46,459 bases of DNA, taken from Burkholderiales bacterium. Lineage in GTDB: Bacteria > Pseudomonadota > Gammaproteobacteria > Burkholderiales > JAEUOS01. The notes beneath the pieces are model-generated. The model had not been told where the DNA came from and made no database searches. It was given only the letters and a program-made list of their open reading frames with translations. This document shows, in pieces, positions 8,167-16,196 of this stretch. The position numbers and the translations under genes are program-made. The DNA lies in the NCBI GenBank assembly GCA_016790695.1, contig JAEUOS010000097.1:1-46459 (forward strand), in the 5' to 3' direction. The stretch's first letter is position 1. Each line of letters begins with the position of its first letter.

Positions 8167-8826
8167 TCACTCGCCGCGCTTGCCCAGCACCTTGTCGACG
8201 ATCCCGTAGGCGAGGGCATCCTCGGCGGACAGGAAATTGTCGCGATCGGTGTCCTTCTCGATGCGCTCCACCGGCTGACCGGTATGCAGCGCCATGAGCT
8301 CATTGAGCTTCTTCTTCAACCCGATCACTTCCTTGGCATGGATCTCGATGTCCGACGCCTGCCCCTGAAACCCGGCCGAAGGCTGGTGGATCATCACGCG
8401 CGAGTTGGGGAGGCAGAAGCGCTTTTCCTTCGCACCGGCCGCGAGCAGGAACGCGCCCATGCTGGCAGCCTGGCCGACGCAGAGCGTCGATACCGCCGGC
8501 TTGATGAACTGCATCGTGTCGTAGATGGCCAGCCCGGCGGTGACCGACCCTCCCGGCGAGTTGATGTAGAAGGAAATGTCCTTCTCGGGGTTCTCGGACT
8601 CGAGGAACAGCAGTTGCGCGACGATCAGGTTCGCGCCCATGTCCTCGACCGGACCGACCAGAAACACCACGCGCTCCTTCAACAGCCGCGAGTAGATGTC
8701 GTAGGCACGTTCGCCACGGCCGCTCTGCTCGATGACCATGGGAATCATGCCGAGCCCGCGCGGCTCGACCATCCCCGAATCGTTGACGAACTGCTGGAAT
8801 CGCTGATAGTGCACGTCCTGTCTCAT
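8167..8826 (-). CDS. clpP: ATP-dependent Clp protease proteolytic subunit ClpP
   Basis: ClpP is the barrel-forming serine protease partnered by ClpX. The catalytic triad is visible: Ser in GQAASMGA, His in MIHQPSAG and Asp in KDTDRDNF; the handle-region residues follow. I start at the ATG at 8826 (MRQDVHYQ), which has GAGG seven bases upstream and gives 219 residues, close to the usual length with a short propeptide. A longer in-frame GTG start at 8874 overlapping the tig stop would add 16 low-complexity residues and is less likely. The gene lies between tig and clpX on the same strand. Confidence 0.97.
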   Translation of the reverse strand: MRQDVHYQRFQQFVNDSGMVEPRGLGMIPMVIEQSGRGERAYDIYSRLLKERVVFLVGPVEDMGANLIVAQLLFLESENPEKDISFYINSPGGSVTAGLAIYDTMQFIKPAVSTLCVGQAASMGAFLLAAGAKEKRFCLPNSRVMIHQPSAGFQGQASDIEIHAKEVIGLKKKLNELMALHTGQPVERIEKDTDRDNFLSAEDALAYGIVDKVLGKRGE

Positions 8827-8866
8827 CGCCTTGCCTCGTCCTCTTGTGTGGCTGGTGTGCGTGGCA

Positions 8867-10177
8867 TCAGCCACGGCCCATCAATTCCTCGAACGGCACC
8901 GTCTTGTCGGTCACCTTCGCCTTCGACAGGACGAAGGCGACCACGTTCTCCTCGAGAGCGAGTGCCTCGACGTCGGCCAGCCGCTGCTTGTCGCTGTAGT
9001 ACCAGCGCACGACCTCCGCGGGATCCTCGTAGCTCTGCGCGAACTCGTCGATGACGGCGCGTACCTGTTCGGGGCGCGCCGCCAGCCCGTTGGCCTTGAC
9101 CAGCTCGTTGAGGATCAGGCCGAGCGAGACGCGGCGCTTGGCCTGCTCCTCGAACATCGAGTTCGGCAGCGGCACCTGCTCCTTCACGCCGCGCTGCGCC
9201 AGGTCGGCGCGCGCCTGCTCGATCAGGCGCTCGATGTCCATGGCGATGAGCGCCTTCGGGGCGTCCAGCTTGACCGATTCATAAAGCGCCTGCATCACGC
9301 CGCTCTTCAGCCTGGCCTGCAGGCGCTTCTTGACCTCGCGCTCGAGATTGGCGCGGATGTCGGCACGCATCTTGGCAACGTCGCCGTCGGCGATTCCCAG
9401 GGAACGCGCGAAATCGGCGTCGAGCACCGGCAGCGTCCCTTCCTCGACCTTCTTCACGCTGATCGTGAACTGCGCCGTCTTGCCCGCGACTTCCTTGCCC
9501 TGGTAGTCCGCCGGGAAGGCGAGGTCGAACGTCTTCTCGCCACCCACGGTCATGTCCAGCCCCGCCGCGTCGAACTCCGGCAGCATCTGCCCGCCACCCA
9601 GTTCGAATGCAAAGTCCTTGGCACTGCCGCCGTCGAACGGAACGCCGTCGATGCTTCCGGCGAAATCGACGGTCAGCCGGTCGCCCTTCCGGCTCGGGCG
9701 GTCCACCGCCGCGTAGTGGATCCTCTGCTTGCGCAGTGTCTCGACCGTCCGGTCGACATCCGCCTCCTGCACCTCGGTGGCGGCGCGCTCGATGGCAAGC
9801 GCCGACAGGTCCCCCACCACCACATCGGGATACACCTCGAAGGTGGCGACGAACTCGAACGCGGCGTCGTTGGCCGCCCCTTCCGCCGGAACCTTGGGCT
9901 CGATGCGCGGATAGCCGGCCACCCGGAGATTCTGCGCAGTCACCGTCTCGCTGAAGTTCTTCTGAATGGCATCGCCGATGACTTCCGATCGGACTTGCGG
10001 TCCGTACGTGGATGCCACCATGCGCAGCGGCACCTTGCCGGGCCGGAAGCCCTGCATGCGCACTGTCCGCGACATGCGCTGCAGGCGGCTGGCGACCTCC
10101 TTCTCGATCTGCTCGGCGGGAATGGAAAGATTGATGCGGCGCTCAAGCGCGCTGACTGTCTCGACGGTTGCTGCCAT
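8867..10177 (-). CDS. tig: Trigger factor, ribosome-associated chaperone/prolyl isomerase
   Basis: Trigger factor binds at the ribosomal exit tunnel and folds nascent chains. The 436-residue product shows the N-terminal ribosome-binding domain with the signature FRPGKVP, a central FKBP-type prolyl isomerase domain ([14 protein letters not shown], with DLAFPADY at its end) and the helical C-terminal chaperone arms. The start is the ATG at 10177 (MAATVETV), preceded by an AAGAAA sequence. The open frame continues further upstream into the tRNA gene, but those extra residues are tRNA sequence and are not protein. The gene begins only 33 bases after the tRNA-Leu 3' end, so the two are probably co-transcribed. 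Confidence 0.97.
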   Translation of the reverse strand: MAATVETVSALERRINLSIPAEQIEKEVASRLQRMSRTVRMQGFRPGKVPLRMVASTYGPQVRSEVIGDAIQKNFSETVTAQNLRVAGYPRIEPKVPAEGAANDAAFEFVATFEVYPDVVVGDLSALAIERAATEVQEADVDRTVETLRKQRIHYAAVDRPSRKGDRLTVDFAGSIDGVPFDGGSAKDFAFELGGGQMLPEFDAAGLDMTVGGEKTFDLAFPADYQGKEVAGKTAQFTISVKKVEEGTLPVLDADFARSLGIADGDVAKMRADIRANLEREVKKRLQARLKSGVMQALYESVKLDAPKALIAMDIERLIEQARADLAQRGVKEQVPLPNSMFEEQAKRRVSLGLILNELVKANGLAARPEQVRAVIDEFAQSYEDPAEVVRWYYSDKQRLADVEALALEENVVAFVLSKAKVTDKTVPFEELMGRG

Positions 10178-10210
10178 GGTGTTTTCTTGGAAATGCGTTG
10201 TACGATGAGG

Positions 10211-10296
10211 TGGTGCGAAAGGAGGGACTCGAACCCTCACGCCCTGAGGGCGCTGGAACCTAAATCCAGTGCGTCTACCAGTTCCGCCACCTTCGC
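10211..10296 (-). tRNA. tRNA-Leu (anticodon UAG)
   Basis: The minus strand folds as a class II tRNA. The acceptor stem is GCGAAGG with CTTTCGC, including one G-U pair. The anticodon arm is CTGGA-TTTAGGT-TCCAG with anticodon TAG, and there is a long variable arm (CGCCCTCAGGGCG) and a T-loop GGTTCGAGTCC. The 3' CCA is encoded. This tRNA reads CUN leucine codons. It stands directly upstream of tig, a common arrangement in this group. Confidence 0.97.
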
Positions 10297-10558
10297 GATC
10301 TCAGCGGCCGAAGACTTCGCCACCCGGTAATCGACGCGCCTCGCCGCGCAAAGAAGCGGCAGTGCCGTCGAAAGAGCCGGAATTTTAACCGAAATGTTCC
10401 CCGGCGGCCGGAAATGCTGCAATGCACCGGCTCGAAACGGCGGAAGTGAAGCGGCATCGCGCGCCAGATCCGCGCATCCTCCCCCGATCGGAGCGTCTAA
10501 GCTCGCGTCATCGACTACTCCACGCACCGCCGGATCGCGCGGACCGAGCCTTTCGACC
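10297..10558. other. Divergent intergenic region between tRNA-Leu and a plus-strand gene
   Basis: This 262-bp stretch shows no convincing gene on either strand. A TTAAAATT word on the minus strand near 10384-10391 could be a -10 element for the tRNA-tig transcript, but it is distant from the tRNA and lacks a clear -35. Nothing else stands out. Confidence 0.5.
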
Positions 10559-10915
10559 ATGACGTTCTCCCGACAGACCTTGCTCCTGCTCGCCCAGCTC
10601 GCGCCGCGCATTCGTCGCCACACGCTGCGAACGATCGACGTGCAGTACATGGGCATGAGCGCCAGGTACGCCGACCACGTGATCGGCCTCGCCCTGCGGT
10701 CGGGGGACTCGGAGCTTCGCACGCTCGGGCGCATGCTGCGACAGGACTTCTTCGGCCCCACGGGAATCTTCCCTGGCGGGCGGATGCTTTGGAGCGCCCT
10801 GGCCGACGGGGCCGGCACCGACAACGGGCCCGAAACCCTCGATTTCATCCTGCCTCCGCCACGCGCGACCGCCGCGACGCCCGAGCCCTCTGCGGCCCGC
10901 GTCGCCGTCGGCTAG
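10559..10915 (+). CDS. Small uncharacterised protein
   Basis: 118 residues from the ATG at 10559. I do not recognise the family. The first 90 residues look like real protein: helical, Arg-rich (LLLAQLAPRIRRHTLRTI), then VQYMGMSARYADHVIGLALR and a Gly-Pro rich FFGPTGIFPGGRM segment. The last 30 residues are low-complexity Ala/Pro. Codon third positions are strongly G or C throughout, as in neighbouring genes. No signal peptide or membrane segment is evident, and the ribosome-binding site is poor. The frame is open further upstream to 10394, but that extension is compositionally weak. It could alternatively be a fortuitous open frame. The nearest plus-strand gene downstream is the small secreted protein at 11066. 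Confidence 0.5.
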   Translation: MTFSRQTLLLLAQLAPRIRRHTLRTIDVQYMGMSARYADHVIGLALRSGDSELRTLGRMLRQDFFGPTGIFPGGRMLWSALADGAGTDNGPETLDFILPPPRATAATPEPSAARVAVG

Positions 10916-10933
10916 CCCGCCCCGCGCACTCGA

Positions 10934-11007
10934 GTCGCGCACCGGGTCGCGCACCGGGTCGCGCATCTGGTCGCGCATCTGGTCGCGCCTCTGGGTCGCG
11001 CACTTGA
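10934..11007. repeat. 12-bp tandem repeat, six units, upstream of a promoter
   Basis: Units start at 10934, 10946, 10958, 10970, 10982 and 10995. Units 1-2 are GTCGCGCACCGG, units 3-4 GTCGCGCATCTG, unit 5 GTCGCGCCTCTGG and unit 6 GTCGCGCACTTGA. The constant part is GTCGCGC. Identical copies occur in adjacent pairs, which suggests growth by stepwise duplication. Unit 6 runs into the -35 box proposed for the small gene at 11066. Confidence 0.92.
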
Positions 11008-11030
11008 GTTGGTTGGGCAACCCGTATACA
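11004..11030 (+). promoter_or_regulatory. Sigma-70-type promoter of the small secreted-protein gene
   Basis: TTGAGT (11004-11009) and TATACA (11025-11030) are separated by 15 bases. Transcription would start near 11037 and leave a leader of about 29 bases that contains the strong Shine-Dalgarno before the GTG at 11066. The -10 is good; the spacer is slightly short. Confidence 0.55.
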
Positions 11031-11065
11031 TTGGCGTCTCCGCAACCGGTGAAGGGAGGTGATCC

Positions 11066-11191
11066 GTGTCTAGATTCGTCGCTGCCGCACTCGTCCTGGT
11101 CCTGTTCGGGTCCGCTTCCTCGGCATTCGCATGCGCGGGCGCCAAGGCAGCCGACGGCAAGCACCAGAGCACGCAAAAATCGAAGTCCTGA
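11066..11191 (+). CDS. Small secreted protein, 41 residues
   Basis: A GTG-started frame of 41 residues preceded by AAGGGAGGTGATCC, an almost perfect complement to the 16S rRNA 3' end and the strongest ribosome-binding site I noticed in the window. Residues 1-23 form a typical signal peptide: VSRF, a hydrophobic run of Ala, Val and Leu, then SSAFA as a signal-peptidase-I site. The predicted mature peptide is about 18 residues, starts with Cys and is rich in Lys, Ser and Gly. The site lacks a proper lipobox, so lipidation is doubtful. The gene has its own promoter (11004-11030) and terminator (11218-11250). Function is unknown; small Lys-rich exported peptides with a Cys after the signal are common in betaproteobacteria. 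Confidence 0.68.
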   Translation: MSRFVAAALVLVLFGSASSAFACAGAKAADGKHQSTQKSKS

Positions 11192-11217
11192 TTCCGGCAG
11201 TCAAGCACACTCCTGCA

Positions 11218-11250
11218 GCGGCGCCCGGCGCACCGGGCGCCGCTTTTTTT
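11218..11250 (+). terminator. Rho-independent terminator
   Basis: A perfect 11-bp GC-rich stem (GCGGCGCCCGG / CCGGGCGCCGC) with a CGCA loop is followed by seven T residues. It lies 26 bases after the stop codon of the 41-residue gene and only 22 bases before the hpnC start codon, so hpnC expression must come from read-through or from a start site not visible to me. Confidence 0.95.
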
Positions 11251-11272
11251 CGCCGTCTCGACTGACGCGCAG

Positions 11273-12142
11273 ATGTCCGTAGATCATTACGAGAACTTCC
11301 CGGTGGCATCGCTGCTGCTTCCGGCGCGGCTTCGACGCGCGGTCGCGGCCATCTATTGGTTCGCACGCGGCGCCGATGACATCGCCGATGAAGGCGATGC
11401 AGACGATGCGGAGCGCCTGCGCGGCCTCGCCGCCTATCGGACGCAGCTGGACCGCATCGGCGCCGGCCAGGTGCCGGCCGCCGCGCCGGCGGGACGCGCA
11501 TTCGCGGAACTGGCGGAGATGATCGGCCAGCATCGTCTGCCGCTCGGCCCGATGTATGACCTGCTCGACGCCTTCACCCAGGATGTCCGCCAGAAGGCCT
11601 ATCCCGATTTCGAGGCATTGTCGGCGTACTGCCGCCGCTCGGCCAACCCGATCGGCCGGCTGCTTCTGCACCTCTACGGGGTGGATGATCCCAGGTCGCT
11701 GTCCGAATCCGACGCGATCTGCACGGCGCTGCAGCTGATCAATTTCTGGCAGGACGTCGAGATCGACCGGCGCAAGGGCCGGGTGTATCTGCCGCAGGAC
11801 ACCCTCGCGCGTGCCGGCTTCGCCGACGGTGAACCCGGGCCGTCGATCTGCGACGGTCGATTTCGTGCGGCGCTCGGCCATGAGGTGGCCCGCGCGCGCG
11901 CGCTGATGCTCGCGGGTGCACCGCTTGCGCAGCGCCTGCCGGGCCGCGCGGGCTGGGAATTGGCTCTGGTGGTCCAGGGCGGCCTGCGGATTCTCGAGAA
12001 GATCGAAGCCGTGCACTTCGATGTCTTCAATCATCGCCCGGTGCTCGTGCGTGCCGACTGGCCGCGCCTCGCCTGGCGCGCCCTGCGCCACCGGACCGGC
12101 GGGCCGCTACAATCGCGCGCGCTTCCCGCAGGCCAGCCGTGA
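11273..12142 (+). CDS. hpnC: Squalene/hydroxysqualene synthase HpnC
   Basis: HpnC converts presqualene diphosphate to hydroxysqualene in the three-enzyme bacterial route to squalene. The 289-residue protein starts with DHYENFPVAS, typical of HpnC, and has the two Asp-rich prenyl-diphosphate sites of the squalene/phytoene synthase fold: ADDIADE at about residues 37-43 and NFWQDVEID near 157-165. The ATG at 11273 has no good ribosome-binding site and lies 22 bases after a strong terminator. It is the first gene of hpnC-hpnD-hpnE. Squalene here is most likely a hopanoid precursor, but squalene-hopene cyclase is not in the window. Confidence 0.93.
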   Translation: MSVDHYENFPVASLLLPARLRRAVAAIYWFARGADDIADEGDADDAERLRGLAAYRTQLDRIGAGQVPAAAPAGRAFAELAEMIGQHRLPLGPMYDLLDAFTQDVRQKAYPDFEALSAYCRRSANPIGRLLLHLYGVDDPRSLSESDAICTALQLINFWQDVEIDRRKGRVYLPQDTLARAGFADGEPGPSICDGRFRAALGHEVARARALMLAGAPLAQRLPGRAGWELALVVQGGLRILEKIEAVHFDVFNHRPVLVRADWPRLAWRALRHRTGGPLQSRALPAGQP

Positions 12143-12160
12143 CCGGAATCTCAGACCGCA

Positions 12161-12994
12161 ATGACGCCTGACGAATACTGTCAGCAGAAGGCCGCCGCCA
12201 GCGGCTCCTCCTTCTACTACAGCTTCCTGTTCCTGCCGCCGGAGCGGCGCCGGGCGATCGTCGCGCTCTATGCCTACTGCCGGGAGATCGACGATGTCGT
12301 CGACGAGACCGCGGACGAGAATCTGGCACGGGTCAAGCTCGCCTGGTGGCGCAGCGAACTCGCCGAGACCTATGCGGGGCGGCCGACCCACCCGGTCACC
12401 CTTGCCCTGGCACCGCATGTGGAACCGTATGGCTTGTCGCGCGAGCGCCTGGAGGCGATCCTCGACGGCATGGAGATGGACCTGCTGCAGACGCGCTATC
12501 TCGACTTTCGGGCGCTCGAGCGCTATTGCCACCTGGTCGCGGGGATTGTCGGTCTGTGCGCAGCCGACATCTTCGGCAGGACCGATGACCGGACCAGCGA
12601 ATACGCGGCCGCGCTCGGCCTGGCATTCCAGCTCACCAACATCATCCGGGACGTCGGCGAGGACGCGCGGCGCGGACGCGTCTATCTTCCAGTCAACGAA
12701 CTCCAGCAGTTCAACGTCCCGGTGGCCGACATCCTCAATGCGCGCTACAGCGAGAACTTCACGCGCCTGATGACGTTCCAGTTCGAACGCGCCGAGGCAA
12801 CCTACGAGCGCGCCTTGGCAGCCCTGCCGGACGCGGATCGCCGCGCGCAGCGTCCGGGCCTGATCATGGCGGCGATCTACCGTGCCCTGCTCGAAGAAAT
12901 CCGCCGCGACGGCTTCCAGGTGCTGCATCAGCGCACCAGTCTCACGCCGATTCGCAAGCTCTGGCTTGCCTGGAAGACCTGGACGTTCGGATGA
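12161..12994 (+). CDS. hpnD: Presqualene diphosphate synthase HpnD
   Basis: HpnD condenses two farnesyl diphosphates into presqualene diphosphate, the first step of the HpnCDE pathway. The 277-residue product opens with TPDEYCQQKAAASGSSFYYSF, the family N-terminus, followed by the first Asp-rich motif CREIDDVVDE at about 43-52 and the second LTNIIRDVGEDARRGR near 160-175. It begins 18 bases after hpnC and overlaps hpnE by ATGA, so the three genes form one operon. It is a soluble or membrane-associated cytoplasmic enzyme. Confidence 0.95.
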   Translation: MTPDEYCQQKAAASGSSFYYSFLFLPPERRRAIVALYAYCREIDDVVDETADENLARVKLAWWRSELAETYAGRPTHPVTLALAPHVEPYGLSRERLEAILDGMEMDLLQTRYLDFRALERYCHLVAGIVGLCAADIFGRTDDRTSEYAAALGLAFQLTNIIRDVGEDARRGRVYLPVNELQQFNVPVADILNARYSENFTRLMTFQFERAEATYERALAALPDADRRAQRPGLIMAAIYRALLEEIRRDGFQVLHQRTSLTPIRKLWLAWKTWTFG

Positions 12995-14334
12995 ACTCGG
13001 TCGCCGTCCTCGGCGCCGGCTGGTCCGGACTCGCCGCGGCAGTCGAACTGACGGCGGCCGGTTTCAAGGTCGACGTCTTCGAGGCGGCGCGCCAGCCCGG
13101 CGGGCGGGCCCGCCGGGTCGATCTCGACGGCCATGCGCTCGACAACGGCCAGCACATTCTGCTGGGCGCGTATCGCGAAACCCTGCGACTGATCGCCGCC
13201 ACCGGCGCGGATCCGGAGCGTCTGCTGCGGCGCCGCCCGCTCGAGCTCCTGATTCCGGGCCAGCTCCTGCTGCGCGCGCCGCGCCGCCTCCCCGCGCCGC
13301 TGCATCTGTTGACGGCATTGATGACGGCGCGCGGCATCGGGTTCGCGGGAAAGCGCGCTGCGCTGCGCCTGATGGCGTCGCTCGCGTGGCGGCGATACCG
13401 TGCCGATCCCGGCCAAAGCGTTGCGGCGCTGCTGCGGGATCATCGGCAGCCGACGGATGTGTCGCGCCTGGTTTGGGAACCCCTGTGCGTGGCCGCCCTG
13501 AACACCGCCCCGGAATCGGCATCCGCGCAAGTGTTCGTCAACGTGCTGCGCGACGCCTTCGCGCATGCGCGCCGGGACAGCGACCTCCTGTTGCCGGCCG
13601 GGCATCTTGGCGCCCTGTTTCCCGATCCCGCCTGCGCGCATCTGCGCAGCGCCGGCGCGAACCTGCATTTCGGGTGTCCGGCGGGTGCGGTACGCGCCAT
13701 CGACGGGCAGGTTCGCGTGGTCTCACGGCTCGGCGAGACCACGCACAGCGCAGTCGTCTGTGCACTGCCACCGGCGCGCACCGCCGATGTCCTGCCGCGC
13801 GACGATGCGCGCCTCGGCCCCCTGCGGGAAGCGCTCGCCGCGATCCGCTACGAGCCGATCGTGACCTGTTATCTGCAGTACCCGCCCGCCGCCCGGCTTC
13901 CAGCGCCCATGCTCGGGCTGGTGGGAGGCGTCGGCCAGTGGGCATTCGACAAGGGCGTCCTCGGCGGTCCGGCGGGCATGATCGCCGTCGTGGTCAGCGC
14001 CGCCGGGCGCCTGCGCGGCCTGCCGCCGGAGAAACTCGCGGCGACGCTCGACGCGGAATTGCGCGCCGCGCTCCCGGGATTGCAGCCCCTGCAGCGTCAC
14101 CGGGTGATCAGCGACAAGCGCGCGACGTTTCGCTGCTCGCCGGCGCTCGCCCGCCCGCAGACGGCCACGCCCTTGCCGGGCGTCTTCCTGGCCGGGGATC
14201 ATGTGGACAACGGCTATCCGGCGACGCTCGAAGGCGCCGTTCGCAACGGCGTGTCGGCTGCCCAGGCGGTTGCGCGCTGGACGCGGCGACCCGCTGCGAA
14301 TGCGGATCGCGACGCGCGCCTGCCTACAGGTTGA
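12991..14334 (+). CDS. hpnE: Hydroxysqualene dehydroxylase HpnE (FAD-dependent)
   Basis: HpnE reduces hydroxysqualene to squalene, finishing the pathway. The 447-residue protein has an N-terminal Rossmann FAD site VLGAGWSGLAAAVEL (residues 5-19), the PGGRARR segment that follows the ADP-binding fold in amine-oxidase-like flavoproteins, and a C-terminal FAD-binding motif around LAGDHVDNGYPATLEGAV. The start overlaps the hpnD stop by four bases. The 3' end overlaps the 3' end of the convergent bamB gene by 11 bases, leaving no room for a terminator between them. Confidence 0.94.
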   Translation: MNSVAVLGAGWSGLAAAVELTAAGFKVDVFEAARQPGGRARRVDLDGHALDNGQHILLGAYRETLRLIAATGADPERLLRRRPLELLIPGQLLLRAPRRLPAPLHLLTALMTARGIGFAGKRAALRLMASLAWRRYRADPGQSVAALLRDHRQPTDVSRLVWEPLCVAALNTAPESASAQVFVNVLRDAFAHARRDSDLLLPAGHLGALFPDPACAHLRSAGANLHFGCPAGAVRAIDGQVRVVSRLGETTHSAVVCALPPARTADVLPRDDARLGPLREALAAIRYEPIVTCYLQYPPAARLPAPMLGLVGGVGQWAFDKGVLGGPAGMIAVVVSAAGRLRGLPPEKLAATLDAELRAALPGLQPLQRHRVISDKRATFRCSPALARPQTATPLPGVFLAGDHVDNGYPATLEGAVRNGVSAAQAVARWTRRPAANADRDARLPTG

Positions 14335-15526
14335 ACGCGAACAGCCCGCCGGTGCGCGTCTGCACGAGCAGACCCTCCCCGCCCGGCAACCGGATCAGCG
14401 CGGGTGTGGCCGCGATCCAGCCGCCATCGGTCGCGGCGCGTCCGATGAAGCTGCCGTCCTCGCGCGCCATCGCGTGGACGACACCCTGGGAGTCGCCGAC
14501 GACGACCGCACGCCCGATCGACAGCGGCGCCGAAATGCCGCGCCACTGCAGCCGCTCCTGGCGCCACAGGCTGGAGCCGGTCGCCGCGGAAAGCCCCACC
14601 AGCGCCGAGCGCTCATCCGACACGAAGGCATACCGTGCGTCGACCGACAGGCCGGCCTGGCTCGCGACGTCGCGCGTCCACAACGGCTGGCCGTTGGCCA
14701 CATCGAAGCAGGCGGTTCGCCCCTGATAGGCCGTCGCGCACACCGTGCGGTCAACCAGGACCGGCACGCCGGTGACGTCGGCGATGCGTTCCAGTTCGGT
14801 CGCTCCGCGCGGCAGCGCAACCGTGCCCTCCCAACGCAAGCTGCCGTTGCTGGCGTTCAATGCGACCAGCCGGCCGCCGGCAAAGCCGGCGAACACCGCC
14901 CCGCCCCCGGCGGTCAGCCCGCTGAAGTTGCGCAGGACCAGCGCGGGCGCGGTTCGCTGGTACGTCCAGCGCCTGCGGCCGTCGGCCGCTGCGAACGCGT
15001 GCACGCGATTGTCGTTGCTGCGCACCAGCACCATGCCGTCGGAAACCAGCGGCGGCGCCAGCACCTCGCTCGACACCTGCGCCTTCCACTTCTCGCGTCC
15101 GGTCGCGTCGAACGCCAGCACCTCGCCCTTGATGGTTCCGACCACGACCGTGTTCTCGCCGGCGCCGACGCCTGCCGAAAGGCCCAGGCGATTCGCGCTG
15201 ATGCGCCACCGCTGCGCACCATCGGATACCGAAAAGGCGGCAAGGGTACCGTCAGCACCTGCGGCGAACACCAGTCCGTCCGCCACCGCCGGGGCAAAAT
15301 AGTAGTTGCCCGCCGACCCCACGGCGGCGCGCCAGGCCGTGCCGATCGCGAGCGTCGCCTTGATCTCCTGCAATGGCGTCGGCTGCGGTCCGGTCGGTGC
15401 GCCGCCCCACCAGTTCAGCGGATTGAGCCTCGACCCGCCGGAACAGCCTGCGACCAGCACCAGGGCCGCGAACCAAGCCGCGCGCGAGGCCGCGTGCCGG
15501 CCGCGGCCGGCGGCCCGTGCGCTCAC
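14324..15526 (-). CDS. bamB: Outer membrane protein assembly lipoprotein BamB
   Basis: BamB is the beta-propeller lipoprotein of the BAM complex that inserts outer-membrane proteins. The 400-residue product has a signal peptide with a lipobox ending at Cys28 (LVAGC), then repeated PQQ-like propeller blades with recurring AxDG..W patterns (for example ALNASNGSLRW and CFDVANGQPLW). It overlaps yfgM by four bases and is the last gene of the ndk-to-bamB run. In many betaproteobacteria der follows bamB; here the next gene is the convergent hpnE. Confidence 0.95.
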   Translation of the reverse strand: MSARAAGRGRHAASRAAWFAALVLVAGCSGGSRLNPLNWWGGAPTGPQPTPLQEIKATLAIGTAWRAAVGSAGNYYFAPAVADGLVFAAGADGTLAAFSVSDGAQRWRISANRLGLSAGVGAGENTVVVGTIKGEVLAFDATGREKWKAQVSSEVLAPPLVSDGMVLVRSNDNRVHAFAAADGRRRWTYQRTAPALVLRNFSGLTAGGGAVFAGFAGGRLVALNASNGSLRWEGTVALPRGATELERIADVTGVPVLVDRTVCATAYQGRTACFDVANGQPLWTRDVASQAGLSVDARYAFVSDERSALVGLSAATGSSLWRQERLQWRGISAPLSIGRAVVVGDSQGVVHAMAREDGSFIGRAATDGGWIAATPALIRLPGGEGLLVQTRTGGLFAFNL

Positions 15527-16176
15527 GAGTTCGCCGGCGACGGCGCCGCGCCGGTCATTTCAAGCTTGAACTCGAGGGCTGCCTTGAGCGTGCCCGCGCT
15601 GCCCGCTGCGGCCAGCGCCTTCTGCCACTGCTCGCGCGCCTCGGTGGTCTTGCCGGTCGCAAACAGGATATCGCCCCTGCGGTCGCCGTACAGCGCCTCG
15701 AAGTGGGGCGGGTGCGGTGCCTCCAGCGTCTTCAACGCCTGGTCGAACTGCTTGAGGTCAAGCTGGACCCCCGCCAGGCGTACCCGGGCGACATGCTTGT
15801 ACTCGTCATCGCGGGCATTTCCGATCACCCACTGCAGCTGGGCGGCAGCCGACGCCAGATCGTTGGCGTCGAAAGCCGCCCGCGCCGCCATCAGCCGCCC
15901 CATCGCCGCGAACGGCGACCGCGGGTGCTGCTCGGACAATGCAACCGCAGCATCCGCCACTTTCTTGGCATCCCCCGCGGTGGCCAGCTTCTGCAGCCCT
16001 TCATACACCTGCGCCGCCGCCGCCGCCTGGGAGCGCTGGTAGTAGTTCCAGCCGTTGTACCCCGCAATGGCGAGAAACACCAGGGTCACCGCCGTCAGCA
16101 CGTGGTTGCCGAAGCGCTGCCACCATGCCTTGAGCTGCGCCAGTTGCTCCTGTTCTTCCAGATCGAGTGCTGCCAT
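15523..16176 (-). CDS. yfgM: YfgM-family inner-membrane TPR protein
   Basis: The 217-residue protein has a short cytoplasmic start, one transmembrane helix (VLTAVTLVFLAIAGYNGW, about 26-43) and a periplasmic helical TPR-like domain. YfgM proteins work with the PpiD chaperone near the Sec translocon in envelope protein quality control. The ATG at 16176 follows hisS after a 20-bp gap and the gene overlaps bamB, the usual hisS-yfgM-bamB order. Confidence 0.92.
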   Translation of the reverse strand: MAALDLEEQEQLAQLKAWWQRFGNHVLTAVTLVFLAIAGYNGWNYYQRSQAAAAAQVYEGLQKLATAGDAKKVADAAVALSEQHPRSPFAAMGRLMAARAAFDANDLASAAAQLQWVIGNARDDEYKHVARVRLAGVQLDLKQFDQALKTLEAPHPPHFEALYGDRRGDILFATGKTTEAREQWQKALAAAGSAGTLKAALEFKLEMTGAAPSPANS

Positions 16177-16196
16177 GTCTCGCTTTCGATTTCGCC

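Noticed and set aside
8827..8874. Longer ClpP start (GTG)
   Set aside because: The ATG at 8826 has a good ribosome-binding site and yields the normal length.
10178..10240. N-terminal extension of trigger factor
   Set aside because: The extra 21 codons read through the tRNA-Leu 3' end; the conserved protein starts at 10177.
10508..11176. Minus-strand frame running through the 12-bp repeat and giving repeated RDQMRDPV units
   Set aside because: The repetitive peptide simply reflects the DNA repeat; the frame opposes the promoter, small gene and unknown gene on the plus strand and lacks a ribosome-binding site.
12882..14726. Plus-strand open frame of about 610 codons overlapping hpnE
   Set aside because: Out of frame with hpnE, Arg/Pro/Ala-rich, no start signal; hpnE explains the region.
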